Assembly: GCF_017353175.1 (NCBI RefSeq)
Contig: NZ_JAFMYW010000006.1
Location: 248,001-312,000 of the forward strand
DNA length: 64,000 nt
Reading direction: 5' to 3'
Origin: Fibrella forsythiae
Lineage (GTDB): Bacteria > Bacteroidota > Bacteroidia > Cytophagales > Spirosomataceae
Below the pieces are notes generated by a model. It did no database searches. It had not been told where the DNA came from and saw only the letters and a program-made list of their open reading frames with translations. This document shows positions 49,015-56,956 of this stretch, piece by piece; position 1 is the first letter of the stretch, and the number at the start of each line of letters is the position of its first letter. The position numbers and the translations under genes are program-made.

Positions 49015-51291
49015 ATGAAAACGCATTCAATATCACTATATATATCGGGGGTGCTAGTACTGGCACTTCAGTTGATTAGTTTTAGTTCATCACTGGCTCA
49101 AACACGCTATAAGCCTGTGAGTAAAACAACGGGGGGCACAACCGACTATAAATCGGTGAAGCGCGACCTGGGCATCTATCCGCTTACTGACCAGGGCAAT
49201 GCGGCCTTTGATGCAGCGATCAATAGCGCAACCCTACCCGTCGTTGCTAGACCGGCTGCCGGTGCAGTGGTTGGTAACTACAGCTATCAGGTCTCCCTGC
49301 CGGGGTCTGATTACAATGGCACCCCGTTTTCTTCTACGCCAGCTGCAACGCTGGTAGACTTCCCGCGGCAGGCACCTCGACCCTTAGGTAATTATTATCC
49401 ATTAGAGCCGCAAGTAGCTCAGAATACCCTACTACTGCGCCGACTCCCCCCTTTCAATGTACATGCTAGCAAAATTGTCGTGTACTCTGGACCAAACTTT
49501 TCGGACGCAAACGACCGTAATGCCGTTTTCTCCCGGGGGTTCAACGCGGTCGCTGAAAGCGTACCTAATCGAACATCGATATCAGGCTCAAGGGGGGTTT
49601 ATAACATTGGTGGGAAGGATTACCGGGATTTGGCTAATGCTAAAGCGGCCACGTTGCCGGATACAGACCCAAGTAAGGTGTGGCTTCAGGAATATAGTAA
49701 TGAAGGCTTGCGCTACTTTATTGATTATGAGCCAGCAGCCAAGATACTAGGCCGCTTGATTTGGGATGCCAAAAAACAGATTGACTGGAGTGACGGCAAT
49801 GGGGCGTTCGGATTTGATCTGGATTTCGAAGACCTGACAACTTCTACCCGTTCCAATAACTCACAGGAGGCCCAGTTGATAAACATGCTTGGCTACGTTA
49901 TGCAGGGAATAAAGGAGGCTGCAGTTGCCGACAATGCCCCCGTTATTCCTTGGCAGTTACCCTATGACCAAAGTAACCTCACTCAGGTCTATCTAAGGAG
50001 CCTTAGTCAAGCGCAAATAGGTGATAATTACACTGCTGATACCCCGGGTATTCCATTGTATTACTCGTACAGTAGAATAGGTAGTGCTTACGGAGGAGGA
50101 TCAATAACGGCACCTATGGGGTCTAACACACCTTTCGCTCAGTATGCCAAGAACAATAAGTTCGCGGCAGGCTCTGCTGAGTATATGAGGAACACGTGGG
50201 ATGATCAGTCGTTTTTCAAGAAAGATGCTCAGGGGCAGCCAATCAGGCGTACACCCCCTGTTAACGTCACCGGTAATACTAAAGACTTATTTGTCTTGCG
50301 CGATGATGCACGTAATACGACAGTATATGGACAGAACACCACACTGCTGGGGCTTGGCCAGTACAACAACAGGGAAGCCGATAATTTCATTTATTACTCG
50401 TATGAACGGGTGCAGCAGGCGCTGACGGATCAGTTCTTTAGAGCTGGTGGTAAACATCTCTGCTTATCAACGGACAGACAGCCGGGTTGGGAAAATTTAA
50501 AACTGGAGCAGTGGTTTCGACTTGACGCTGAATTCAAACACGACTTTCAACTACCGGAGCCCGATCAGTTTGGCAACCACATTAACCCGCTGACAGGGCA
50601 GCCTTATAATACAACAGAGTTGAACAGACGCCCGTTAAATCCTGACTTTGTGGAAGGCGACGTCATTGCTCACTACTTATTGCGCGATGTGTTACGCTGT
50701 TGGGGGGAGTATGAAGTTGTTCTGGGCCAAGGAGTAACAAGTGCTAATCCTGTTTATCAACCCAATAAAGCAAAAGGAAGTATCGAAACATTTAGCAAAG
50801 CACTGCACCGTGCTAGTCAGCTGAATTTCTTAAGTGATACTCCGTGGCGATTAGTCTGTCCTCGATTTTTGGTCAAAAATCAAAATGAGAGCGAATATCC
50901 GTTTGACCCTAATGAGTCATACGAGAAGAAACCGATGGTTTTTGGTGGTATCGTCCCAAGCTATAATAGTAAGACCTACATGTGGATGTACTGGCGCTAT
51001 CCAATTCAGGATGTCGACCAAAGTACAACGATGCTATGCTGGGTAGAGGGTTCTAACGGACAGCGCACCGACGCCTTTAAGATGGTTTTTGCGGGTCGTA
51101 AGACTGGGCTTGATTATTGGGAGGTGCCTACCTGGGTTGGTAGTGTAGATCCCAAGCAGGTTAGATTTCAATTTACCGATCTAACCGGTGAGAAGCAGAC
51201 CTGGACAGGCGATTATCGCGAATCTGTCTTGTATTCGAATCACCCTACGCCCCCTGCTAACGCTTCAATTGGTGGTGATATATATCGTTAA
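49015..51291 (+). CDS. Large secreted protein of unknown family
   Basis: A 758-aa protein; the Met at 49015 starts a signal peptide (MKTHSISLYISGVLVLALQLISFSSSLAQ). No family is recognised. GAFGFDLDFEDLTTS and the long central region with many aromatic and Asp residues (YTADTPGIPLYYSYSRIGSAYGGGS, HLCLSTDRQPGWENLKLEQWF) could be a TIM-barrel-like enzyme, but I see no catalytic signature. The C-terminal 150 residues look like a beta-sandwich (DVDQSTTMLCWVEGSNGQRTDAFKMVFAG). It is co-transcribed with the modular glycan-binding protein and ends at a terminator. The pair may work together at the cell surface. Confidence 0.7.
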   Translation: MKTHSISLYISGVLVLALQLISFSSSLAQTRYKPVSKTTGGTTDYKSVKRDLGIYPLTDQGNAAFDAAINSATLPVVARPAAGAVVGNYSYQVSLPGSDYNGTPFSSTPAATLVDFPRQAPRPLGNYYPLEPQVAQNTLLLRRLPPFNVHASKIVVYSGPNFSDANDRNAVFSRGFNAVAESVPNRTSISGSRGVYNIGGKDYRDLANAKAATLPDTDPSKVWLQEYSNEGLRYFIDYEPAAKILGRLIWDAKKQIDWSDGNGAFGFDLDFEDLTTSTRSNNSQEAQLINMLGYVMQGIKEAAVADNAPVIPWQLPYDQSNLTQVYLRSLSQAQIGDNYTADTPGIPLYYSYSRIGSAYGGGSITAPMGSNTPFAQYAKNNKFAAGSAEYMRNTWDDQSFFKKDAQGQPIRRTPPVNVTGNTKDLFVLRDDARNTTVYGQNTTLLGLGQYNNREADNFIYYSYERVQQALTDQFFRAGGKHLCLSTDRQPGWENLKLEQWFRLDAEFKHDFQLPEPDQFGNHINPLTGQPYNTTELNRRPLNPDFVEGDVIAHYLLRDVLRCWGEYEVVLGQGVTSANPVYQPNKAKGSIETFSKALHRASQLNFLSDTPWRLVCPRFLVKNQNESEYPFDPNESYEKKPMVFGGIVPSYNSKTYMWMYWRYPIQDVDQSTTMLCWVEGSNGQRTDAFKMVFAGRKTGLDYWEVPTWVGSVDPKQVRFQFTDLTGEKQTWTGDYRESVLYSNHPTPPANASIGGDIYR

Positions 51292-51493
51292 TGGGGCTAG
51301 TTACAGCAAGACTTACCTCAATCAATTGATTCTGTTAATCAGCGTTGATGACATGATGAAAGGGAATGCCAGCTAATTAAATATACCGATCGGTTTGCTG
51401 TTTTCCATTGGTTGAACTGGCAGATTGCTGAAGACTATTACCCGACTAGCATTGGCTTTATCTTCGCTTTTCAATATTTGATTTAGAATCAGA

Positions 51494-51524
51494 AAGCCCG
51501 TCAGCTGTGCAGATGGGCTTTTTT
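51494..51524 (+). terminator. Terminator after the secreted-protein operon
   Basis: AAGCCCGTC pairs with GATGGGCTT (one G-U) around a 9-base loop, followed by TTTT. Confidence 0.8.
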
Positions 51525-51538
51525 GTTTGATTTGTTTT

Positions 51539-51583
51539 GCGTAATTAATTATGTTATAGTATAATTTATTTTGCAATTTTGTG
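51539..51583 (+). promoter_or_regulatory. AT-rich motif copy 5
   Basis: CGTAATTAATTATGTTATAG then TATAATTTATTTTGCAATTTTG. It matches copy 3 (36487-36530) across about 40 bases with one single-base indel. It ends 27 bases before the lipoprotein start at 51611. Confidence 0.6.
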
Positions 51584-51610
51584 TTGTCTGCAATCCACAG
51601 ACGGAGCACT

Positions 51611-52426
51611 ATGCATATACTACGTAAGCTTTGCGGCCTGTTCGGTCTGCTTTTTATTGGCACATCCTGCCAAACAATCGAAACCCGATTGCCACCAGAA
51701 GCACGAAGGCCAAGTCAACCCCAATATTTATCCGACGAAGATGACTTTCAGCCACTTGAGGGTTATGACCCGTTTTCACGTGTGGCTGCCGCCGACAGAG
51801 GAAAAATGACGTTTCAGTACCTCAGCAATGAGGGAGAGATCATTACCCAACAATGGCAGAAAATAACACTATGGTATTATGCCAATACGCAGCCAGAACC
51901 AGGAGCCGCTACGCGTTTCAGTAAGCCTAAGTACACCATTGTACACCCCGCCAATAATAGAAGCTATACGCGCAAGTCAATGTCGGCAGGCTGGTATATG
52001 CTTCAGCTGGATGATAGCGAAACGTTCCAGATCGTCAATGTTGCAGCGGGCTCAGACGGACTCTACGTATTCAACCAGAATAACGTCAATAATTCGCTTT
52101 TTGCCGGTTACTACCAGAATTATGGCAAGCTAAAATTCGTTTTCGGCAGCCTGAAAGCCACCAAGAAAAAGGCAGCTATTTCGCTGAAAACCCAGGCTTT
52201 TCTGACCTTAACCAAAGACGGTGCTTCCAGCCTGTTCTGGCTCTACGCCGATGTCGCCACAGGAACCGGCACACGCTCGTTGTTTTGGTTCATGCCCGTC
52301 GGTACGTACACAACCAGCTGTTACGGTGCTAATCTGCTTGGCGATTCCGATACCAATACCTATCCAGTCAAGACCGGAACGGTCACGATTGCACCCGGGA
52401 AGGTATACCAAACCATCATGCTTTAA
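51611..52426 (+). CDS. Putative lipoprotein of unknown function
   Basis: A 271-aa protein. The Met at 51611 starts a lipoprotein signal (MHILRKLCGLFGLLFIGTSC). An acidic linker (YLSDEDDFQPLEGYDPF) and SRVAAADRG follow, the same layout as the 36.6-38.1 kb lipoproteins. The mature domain is beta-rich with repeated aromatic strands (QKITLWYYANTQ, AGWYMLQLDDSETFQIVNVAAGS, LFWLYADVATGTGTRSLFWFMPVG). No family is recognised. Its upstream motif is nearly identical to that of the 36.6-kb lipoprotein, so the two may be co-regulated. Confidence 0.7.
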   Translation: MHILRKLCGLFGLLFIGTSCQTIETRLPPEARRPSQPQYLSDEDDFQPLEGYDPFSRVAAADRGKMTFQYLSNEGEIITQQWQKITLWYYANTQPEPGAATRFSKPKYTIVHPANNRSYTRKSMSAGWYMLQLDDSETFQIVNVAAGSDGLYVFNQNNVNNSLFAGYYQNYGKLKFVFGSLKATKKKAAISLKTQAFLTLTKDGASSLFWLYADVATGTGTRSLFWFMPVGTYTTSCYGANLLGDSDTNTYPVKTGTVTIAPGKVYQTIML

Positions 52427-52454
52427 TCAATTCACCAGTTCACTTTCTACACTC

Positions 52455-52979
52455 ATGAAATCAGTAGCCATCTTTTTCGCTGCCATCACTGGCCCGTTCT
52501 TTCTTTTCACCTTCTTTACTATCGCTGTTTCTGCATGCCATCACACCACTGCCGACCCTGAACCAGAACCTACCGGCTGGAATAGAACCGAGTTCATGCC
52601 CGTAAACGATAGCATTCAGGGCGACTACGAACTTACGGCCACACTATGCGGGAAAAATCCGCAGAACCTGTCTGTCTCGGTCTGGTATTTTCCGGCCGAC
52701 GCTAACCCGAAAGATGCTGTCTACAGTATCACAAACCCTGGCTACGATGATGACGGAGAGCCAGCAGAGCCAGAATTGGCAGCTGATGATCTCGATGTTC
52801 AGGTAAAATTTATCAAAGAGGGAGCAGTCGTTAGCAACTACAATCTGAAAGCCGCTATGGTCCTGTATCTGGACCCTGATCAGTTGGCCGTCATGCAGAT
52901 CACTGACGAGCAGGGTAATGTCACTTGGCATACGCAGTTGACCACAGGCAACAAGGGTACCACCTGCTTTCAACTCTAA
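52455..52979 (+). CDS. Small putative lipoprotein
   Basis: A 174-aa protein whose Met at 52455 gives a signal with a lipobox-like FFTIAVSAC. After it come Pro/Glu residues (HHTTADPEPEPTGW) and a beta-rich acidic domain (DYELTATLCGKNPQNLSVSVWYFPADANPKDAVYSI), ending with a Cys near the C terminus. The frame is open further upstream but overlaps the previous gene. It lies 28 bp after the preceding lipoprotein and 4 bp before the DUF457 gene, so all three are probably one transcript. Confidence 0.65.
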   Translation: MKSVAIFFAAITGPFFLFTFFTIAVSACHHTTADPEPEPTGWNRTEFMPVNDSIQGDYELTATLCGKNPQNLSVSVWYFPADANPKDAVYSITNPGYDDDGEPAEPELAADDLDVQVKFIKEGAVVSNYNLKAAMVLYLDPDQLAVMQITDEQGNVTWHTQLTTGNKGTTCFQL

Positions 52980-52983
52980 TGCT

Positions 52984-54276
52984 ATGCAGGGCTACAACCA
53001 CGTAGCGGGTGGTATTGTCTTTAGCGGCATCTTCGCCAGCTTCCACGACGTGAATGTATTTGCTCAACCGTCGCTCATTGGAGCGACGGTTTTTTGTGCG
53101 CTGTTGCCCGATGTTGACCATGTTTCCAGTACGATAGGCAAGGTTTTCTATCCTCTAGCAACGTACCTGCAATCGCGTTATGGTCATCGGACAATTACGC
53201 ACAGTATCTTTTGCTATGCGCTTTTCTGTTGCCTGATCTGGTTGTTACCGCACGGTTACTTTGTCTGTTGCTTCTATGCCTTTGGTTCTCATCTGCTGTT
53301 CGACATGTGTACACGGTCAGGTGTTCCGCTATTGTATCCATTTAGCCGCAGGCCATTTGTATTACCTGCGAATCCGGGAATGAGATTGAGCAGCACCGAT
53401 CACAGAGGCGAGCTAGTTGTGCTGGCTATTTTCATCCTGATAGGTTCGTTCTGTCAGCCTTTAATGGCCAAAGGATTTTGGACCACCTACAACGAAGCGT
53501 TCGCCACATGGGAACACGTTGACCGGGAATCGAAGCGCAGCCGCGATCTGCTACAAGTCACTTGGAGCGACCAGCAAAAGCAAACACATTCAGGCTATTT
53601 CTACCGATCTGCCGGCACAACAAACGTAGTGCTTACAGCCGCAGGTTTCGAGTTGCCGAAGTCGACGGAGACAAGACTGATTAGCTTCTCGCATTCAGGC
53701 ATCACGGCCAGTGAACATACCCACACGCTGACGAACGTTCCACTCGACAGCCTAAACCGGCTACTCGCTCACCACTGCCTGACTATCCAGATTCAGAGCC
53801 TCGACGACATTACCTATTTCGATGGTCCACTGCTGAAAGTCGGAAAAGTCATCGACCTACAGCACCGTAAAAACCTACTGCTTTCACAGCCGCAACATGA
53901 CGACAGCGAAGCCCTTGCCAAAATCGAACTACTTACCATTGAACGTGAGGCCACACGAAGGCGCTACGCGCAGGAAATGCAAACCTACCGACGAGCCTTG
54001 CATCAGGCCACAATGCACCATATGCATTTACAAGCACTAGCCGCCGAATTTGGAACAGCAAGCGATTATCGAAAGGGGCAGATTATCATGGAGAGAAAGA
54101 GACTTGAAACGCAGATAGCCAGCGACGAGGAAAACCCGCCATTACCACCCATTGCGCCAGATATGGCCCGTTTCGATCTACAGGAGCAGCTACTACGCAG
54201 ACTACTTATTCACGACAGCCGTATAAGCGCCAACGTGATCACGGTTTCAACCTCAAAGCCACTGCCGGCACAGTAG
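52984..54276 (+). CDS. DUF457/YdjM-like membrane metal-dependent hydrolase with C-terminal extension
   Basis: A 430-aa protein. Residues 1-170 match the YdjM/LexA-binding inner-membrane hydrolase family: NHVAGG at the start, ALLPDVDHVSSTIG, RYGHRTITHSIFCY and YAFGSHLLFDMCTRSGVPLLYPFS, with the His and Asp residues that should bind metal and several membrane helices. The second half is an added soluble part: a short beta region, then charged helices (EALAKIELLTIEREATRRRYAQEMQTYRRALHQ) likely to form a coiled coil. That extension is unusual for the family, whose members are typically about 170-330 residues. Substrate unknown. Confidence 0.8.
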   Translation: MQGYNHVAGGIVFSGIFASFHDVNVFAQPSLIGATVFCALLPDVDHVSSTIGKVFYPLATYLQSRYGHRTITHSIFCYALFCCLIWLLPHGYFVCCFYAFGSHLLFDMCTRSGVPLLYPFSRRPFVLPANPGMRLSSTDHRGELVVLAIFILIGSFCQPLMAKGFWTTYNEAFATWEHVDRESKRSRDLLQVTWSDQQKQTHSGYFYRSAGTTNVVLTAAGFELPKSTETRLISFSHSGITASEHTHTLTNVPLDSLNRLLAHHCLTIQIQSLDDITYFDGPLLKVGKVIDLQHRKNLLLSQPQHDDSEALAKIELLTIEREATRRRYAQEMQTYRRALHQATMHHMHLQALAAEFGTASDYRKGQIIMERKRLETQIASDEENPPLPPIAPDMARFDLQEQLLRRLLIHDSRISANVITVSTSKPLPAQ

Positions 54277-54400
54277 CCAGTTTCATCTACGGAGGCCTTA
54301 GTAGTCAATTCTATCTACCATGGCCAGCGTAGCCGGTTCCGATTACGGCCGCAGCAGCCACTACCAACTACACAGATCCAATGCAGACAGCACAAGCTAC
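54273..54400. repeat. 18-bp GTAG...CTAC repeat cluster A (five units)
   Basis: Units at 54273-54290 (GTAGCCAGTTTCATCTAC), 54301-54318, 54329-54346, 54354-54371 and 54383-54400 share G-Y-A-G at the left and C/T-T-A-C at the right, which are inverted. Spacings are 28, 28, 25 and 29. The last unit extends into the first codons of the methylase gene. The last two units are more degenerate. Confidence 0.65.
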
Positions 54401-55106
54401 GTTACCAGGTCCATACGAATCTTACTACGGCGGGAAAGGCGCCAGCGGAGCCGCCCAAACGATCATCAATCACATTCGGCCACATGCTACCTATATGGAA
54501 TTGTTTGTCGGTAACGGAACCGTTTTTAGGTGTAAAAAGCCAGCTACAACTACTATTCTCAACGATCTGAACAACTTCGTTTTCGATGATTGGCGTAGCA
54601 CCGGTTTTGAGTTCATGAACTCGACTATTGATTTTTGGAATAGAGACGCTACAGATATTCTAGCTACTTACCAGTTTCAGGGTGATCTACAGTACTGTGT
54701 TTATCTCGACCCACCTTATCCGATCAGTAGCCGCAGCGAGGGCAAAGAACGTTATGAGTGCGAAATGACTGACGACGACCACCGCGAACTACTAAACGTC
54801 CTACGCTACCTGCCTGATAACGTCGACGTGCTGATCAGTACGTACAAGAATCCGATCTATGCCGAGCTACTTCATGATTGGCACCTTGTGACGTTCCAAG
54901 CAATGACGCGCCGAGGACCAGCAACCGAGTATCTGTACATGAACTACGTACCTGACGGCCGTTTACATGATTACCGCTATTTGGGTGCTGATCGTACCGA
55001 CCGTCAGCGCATCCGCCGCAAGATCAGGCGTGAGATAGCCAGGCTGAAAAACCTGCCTGTAGCCGAGCGTAACGCCATCATCAACGCCGTATCACAGCTG
55101 AGGTAG
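54381..55106 (+). CDS. D12-class DNA adenine methyltransferase
   Basis: A 241-aa N6-adenine methylase. The AdoMet pocket is ELFVGNGTVF, preceded by YYGGKGASGAAQTIINHI, and the catalytic motif is YLDPPYPISS (DPPY). DDDHRELLNVLRYLPDNVDVLISTYKNPIYAELL and a short basic C terminus complete it. It is somewhat shorter than Dam enzymes (about 270 aa), mostly in the recognition region, so the target site cannot be predicted. No restriction partner is next to it. It is bracketed by two clusters of an 18-bp repeat and lies just before the recombinase-ATPase gene. Confidence 0.88.
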   Translation: MQTAQATLPGPYESYYGGKGASGAAQTIINHIRPHATYMELFVGNGTVFRCKKPATTTILNDLNNFVFDDWRSTGFEFMNSTIDFWNRDATDILATYQFQGDLQYCVYLDPPYPISSRSEGKERYECEMTDDDHRELLNVLRYLPDNVDVLISTYKNPIYAELLHDWHLVTFQAMTRRGPATEYLYMNYVPDGRLHDYRYLGADRTDRQRIRRKIRREIARLKNLPVAERNAIINAVSQLR

Positions 55107-55239
55107 TCGATTTTGACACTGCTGCAGTGAAGCTAGAAATGGCTTCGACGATGCAGACAGTTTCATCTACTCCTTCCGGAAGACGTAGCCAGTTTCAACT
55201 ACTTAATACTGCCGATCGGGCGCAGCTACTTTTAACTAC
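55103..55239. repeat. 18-bp GTAG...CTAC repeat cluster B (three good units, one weak)
   Basis: Units at 55153-55170 (GCAGACAGTTTCATCTAC), 55185-55202 (GTAGCCAGTTTCAACTAC) and 55222-55239 (GCAGCTACTTTTAACTAC), with a weaker one at 55103-55120. They end 19 bases before the start codon of the recombinase-ATPase. The TTTCATCTAC half of the first matches cluster A exactly. Confidence 0.65.
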
Positions 55240-55258
55240 CTGATATCATAATATATCT

Positions 55259-56755
55259 ATGGAAGCCACCGAAGACAAATTCCTGACCATCGAGGAGTAC
55301 GAGAATGCTCTTTCCAGGATCGCCAACCCAACACACCGGGTTCAATTCCTGCTAATGGGTGATGCCGGTTTGCGGGTTACTGAAGTGTGTGAACTACGCT
55401 GGTCATCTATCGACGTTCGGAAGAAAGTCGTTTCGGTCGACTCGCTGAAAAAGCGCGATAAATCCGACGTTCGCAAAATTCCAATGTCCGAACGCCTATA
55501 CCTGGCTTTTGCCGATATGGTCAGTAAGAAGGGTAAGACAACCGGTTACGTGTTCGGTGGAGCCGAGCCCGTTGGACGCGGTGCCGTGAATAAGTGGCTG
55601 AAGGAGCTTTGCGCAAAACATTCTGACTTGCCCCACATTCACCCGCACATGCTACGCCATACGTTCGCTACGAATCTACGTGTTCAGGGTGCCGAGATTG
55701 CCGACATTCAGAACGCCTTGGGCCATGAGCGTGTAGATACGACCATGATCTACGCGCATGCCGACCGTGAGAAGCTGCGCCAACTGATCGAAGCCAGTGC
55801 GCCTAAACCTTCGTTTTGGGCTTTGCTGCGGCTGAAGCTATTTCCAGCTACACGCACGATTAATGTGCCACTGGCCATTATTCCAGATCTGGTAGGCCGT
55901 GATGCAGAGGCGCGGAAGGTAGAGCAGCTGATCAGCCAGGGCGTTAACACGCTCATCACCGGCCCGATCGGTATAGGGAAAACGTTCCTGATGGATTCGG
56001 TAACATACCCAAAGAAGGTACTGGAGATCGATGATACAAAGGATTTTAAGAAGTCGCTGGCTCACTGCCTTCTTCATCTATTGGGGAGCAAAGAAGCAGT
56101 GGCACAACTGGCCTACAGCACCGACGATCCCGAACAGTTGCGCGTGAAGGTGTCGAAAGAATCGATTCCAAACCTATGTAAGTTGCTGGCTATTGCCGCC
56201 GACAAGAAAGAGTACGTGCTGAAGATTGGTGAGATCGACAGCATCACGCCGTCCGTTGTTCGTGCACTCGAAGTGCTGAAAGATCATTTCATTATCCTGA
56301 CTACAGGCCGAGCCGTGAAAATGTCGAGCAGTTCGTTTCTTTGGGATTTCGAGAAGTTAGAGTTGAAACCACTCGACCGGCCAAACAGCCTACGACTATT
56401 CCACCGTCTGACCGACGATCTACAGCTTAAACAGCTTGAATGGGTGCAGAATAAAATCTACGACACCAGCGAAGGGAACCCACGCATGATTACCGAACTG
56501 GCCGAACGCATCCGCCGACAGCCGGTAATAGATGCCTACGTAGTCGATGAAATTTGCAACAGCTATTTAGGAAGACAAACACGCGAGATTGACGTTTCGC
56601 CCTACCTGCTACTCATCTTTGGCGGCCTGATTATATTCAAGTACATCGGTCGAGAAGCCGGAGAGCAGGGTTTGACTTTCATCGGTTCGGCCATTATGGT
56701 GATTGTAATGTTCGGGCGGTACTTCTTTAAAGGAGCGAAACGGAAGAATATGTGA
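55259..56755 (+). CDS. Tyrosine recombinase fused to STAND-like ATPase and C-terminal membrane hairpin
   Basis: A 498-aa fusion. Residues 1-180 are a tyrosine recombinase catalytic domain with Arg39 (GLRVTEVCEL), His130 and Arg133 (HPHMLRHTFAT), His156 (LGHERVD) and Tyr165 (TTMIYAHAD). The usual N-terminal core-binding domain is absent. Residues about 205-440 are a STAND/AAA-type NTPase: LVGRDAEARKVEQLI, Walker A GPIGIGKT (235-242), a strand YVLKIGEIDSI in Walker B position, LTTGR, and LKPLDRPNSLRLFHRL. The end has two hydrophobic helices (YLLLIFGGLIIFKYIG and GLTFIGSAIMVIVMFGRYFF). It is thus a complete catalytic set attached to a sensor-type ATPase and the membrane. It could move the element or act on the adjacent 18-bp repeats. 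Confidence 0.85.
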   Translation: MEATEDKFLTIEEYENALSRIANPTHRVQFLLMGDAGLRVTEVCELRWSSIDVRKKVVSVDSLKKRDKSDVRKIPMSERLYLAFADMVSKKGKTTGYVFGGAEPVGRGAVNKWLKELCAKHSDLPHIHPHMLRHTFATNLRVQGAEIADIQNALGHERVDTTMIYAHADREKLRQLIEASAPKPSFWALLRLKLFPATRTINVPLAIIPDLVGRDAEARKVEQLISQGVNTLITGPIGIGKTFLMDSVTYPKKVLEIDDTKDFKKSLAHCLLHLLGSKEAVAQLAYSTDDPEQLRVKVSKESIPNLCKLLAIAADKKEYVLKIGEIDSITPSVVRALEVLKDHFIILTTGRAVKMSSSSFLWDFEKLELKPLDRPNSLRLFHRLTDDLQLKQLEWVQNKIYDTSEGNPRMITELAERIRRQPVIDAYVVDEICNSYLGRQTREIDVSPYLLLIFGGLIIFKYIGREAGEQGLTFIGSAIMVIVMFGRYFFKGAKRKNM

Positions 56756-56904
56756 ACTGAGCATATTTCAAGCTCGAATGATATTCCACCTGCTTACGAT
56801 AACCCCAAAGTGCTGATGGAAAATAGATTTATTGAAGGCACGTGCTTTTGATCTTTAAACCCCCTCATCTCGTTGGACTGAATCTTGCCTTCAGGGGAGA
56901 GATG

Positions 56905-56936
56905 CCTGCCGCCGGAGACGCAGCCCAAGCAAAGCG
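56905..56936. repeat. GC-rich spacer repeat R1, copy 1
   Basis: CCTGCCGCCGGAGACG followed by CAGCCCAAGCAAAGCG. It aligns at about 25 of 32 positions with 57932-57962. It lies 20 bases past the 3' end of a leftward gene. Confidence 0.5.
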
Positions 56937-56956
56937 AATTACAATTACTCTCTATA

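Noticed and set aside
54273-55239. CRISPR array
   Set aside because: Units are 18 bp, degenerate, with spacers of about 7-20 bp and a gene between clusters; no cas gene is present.
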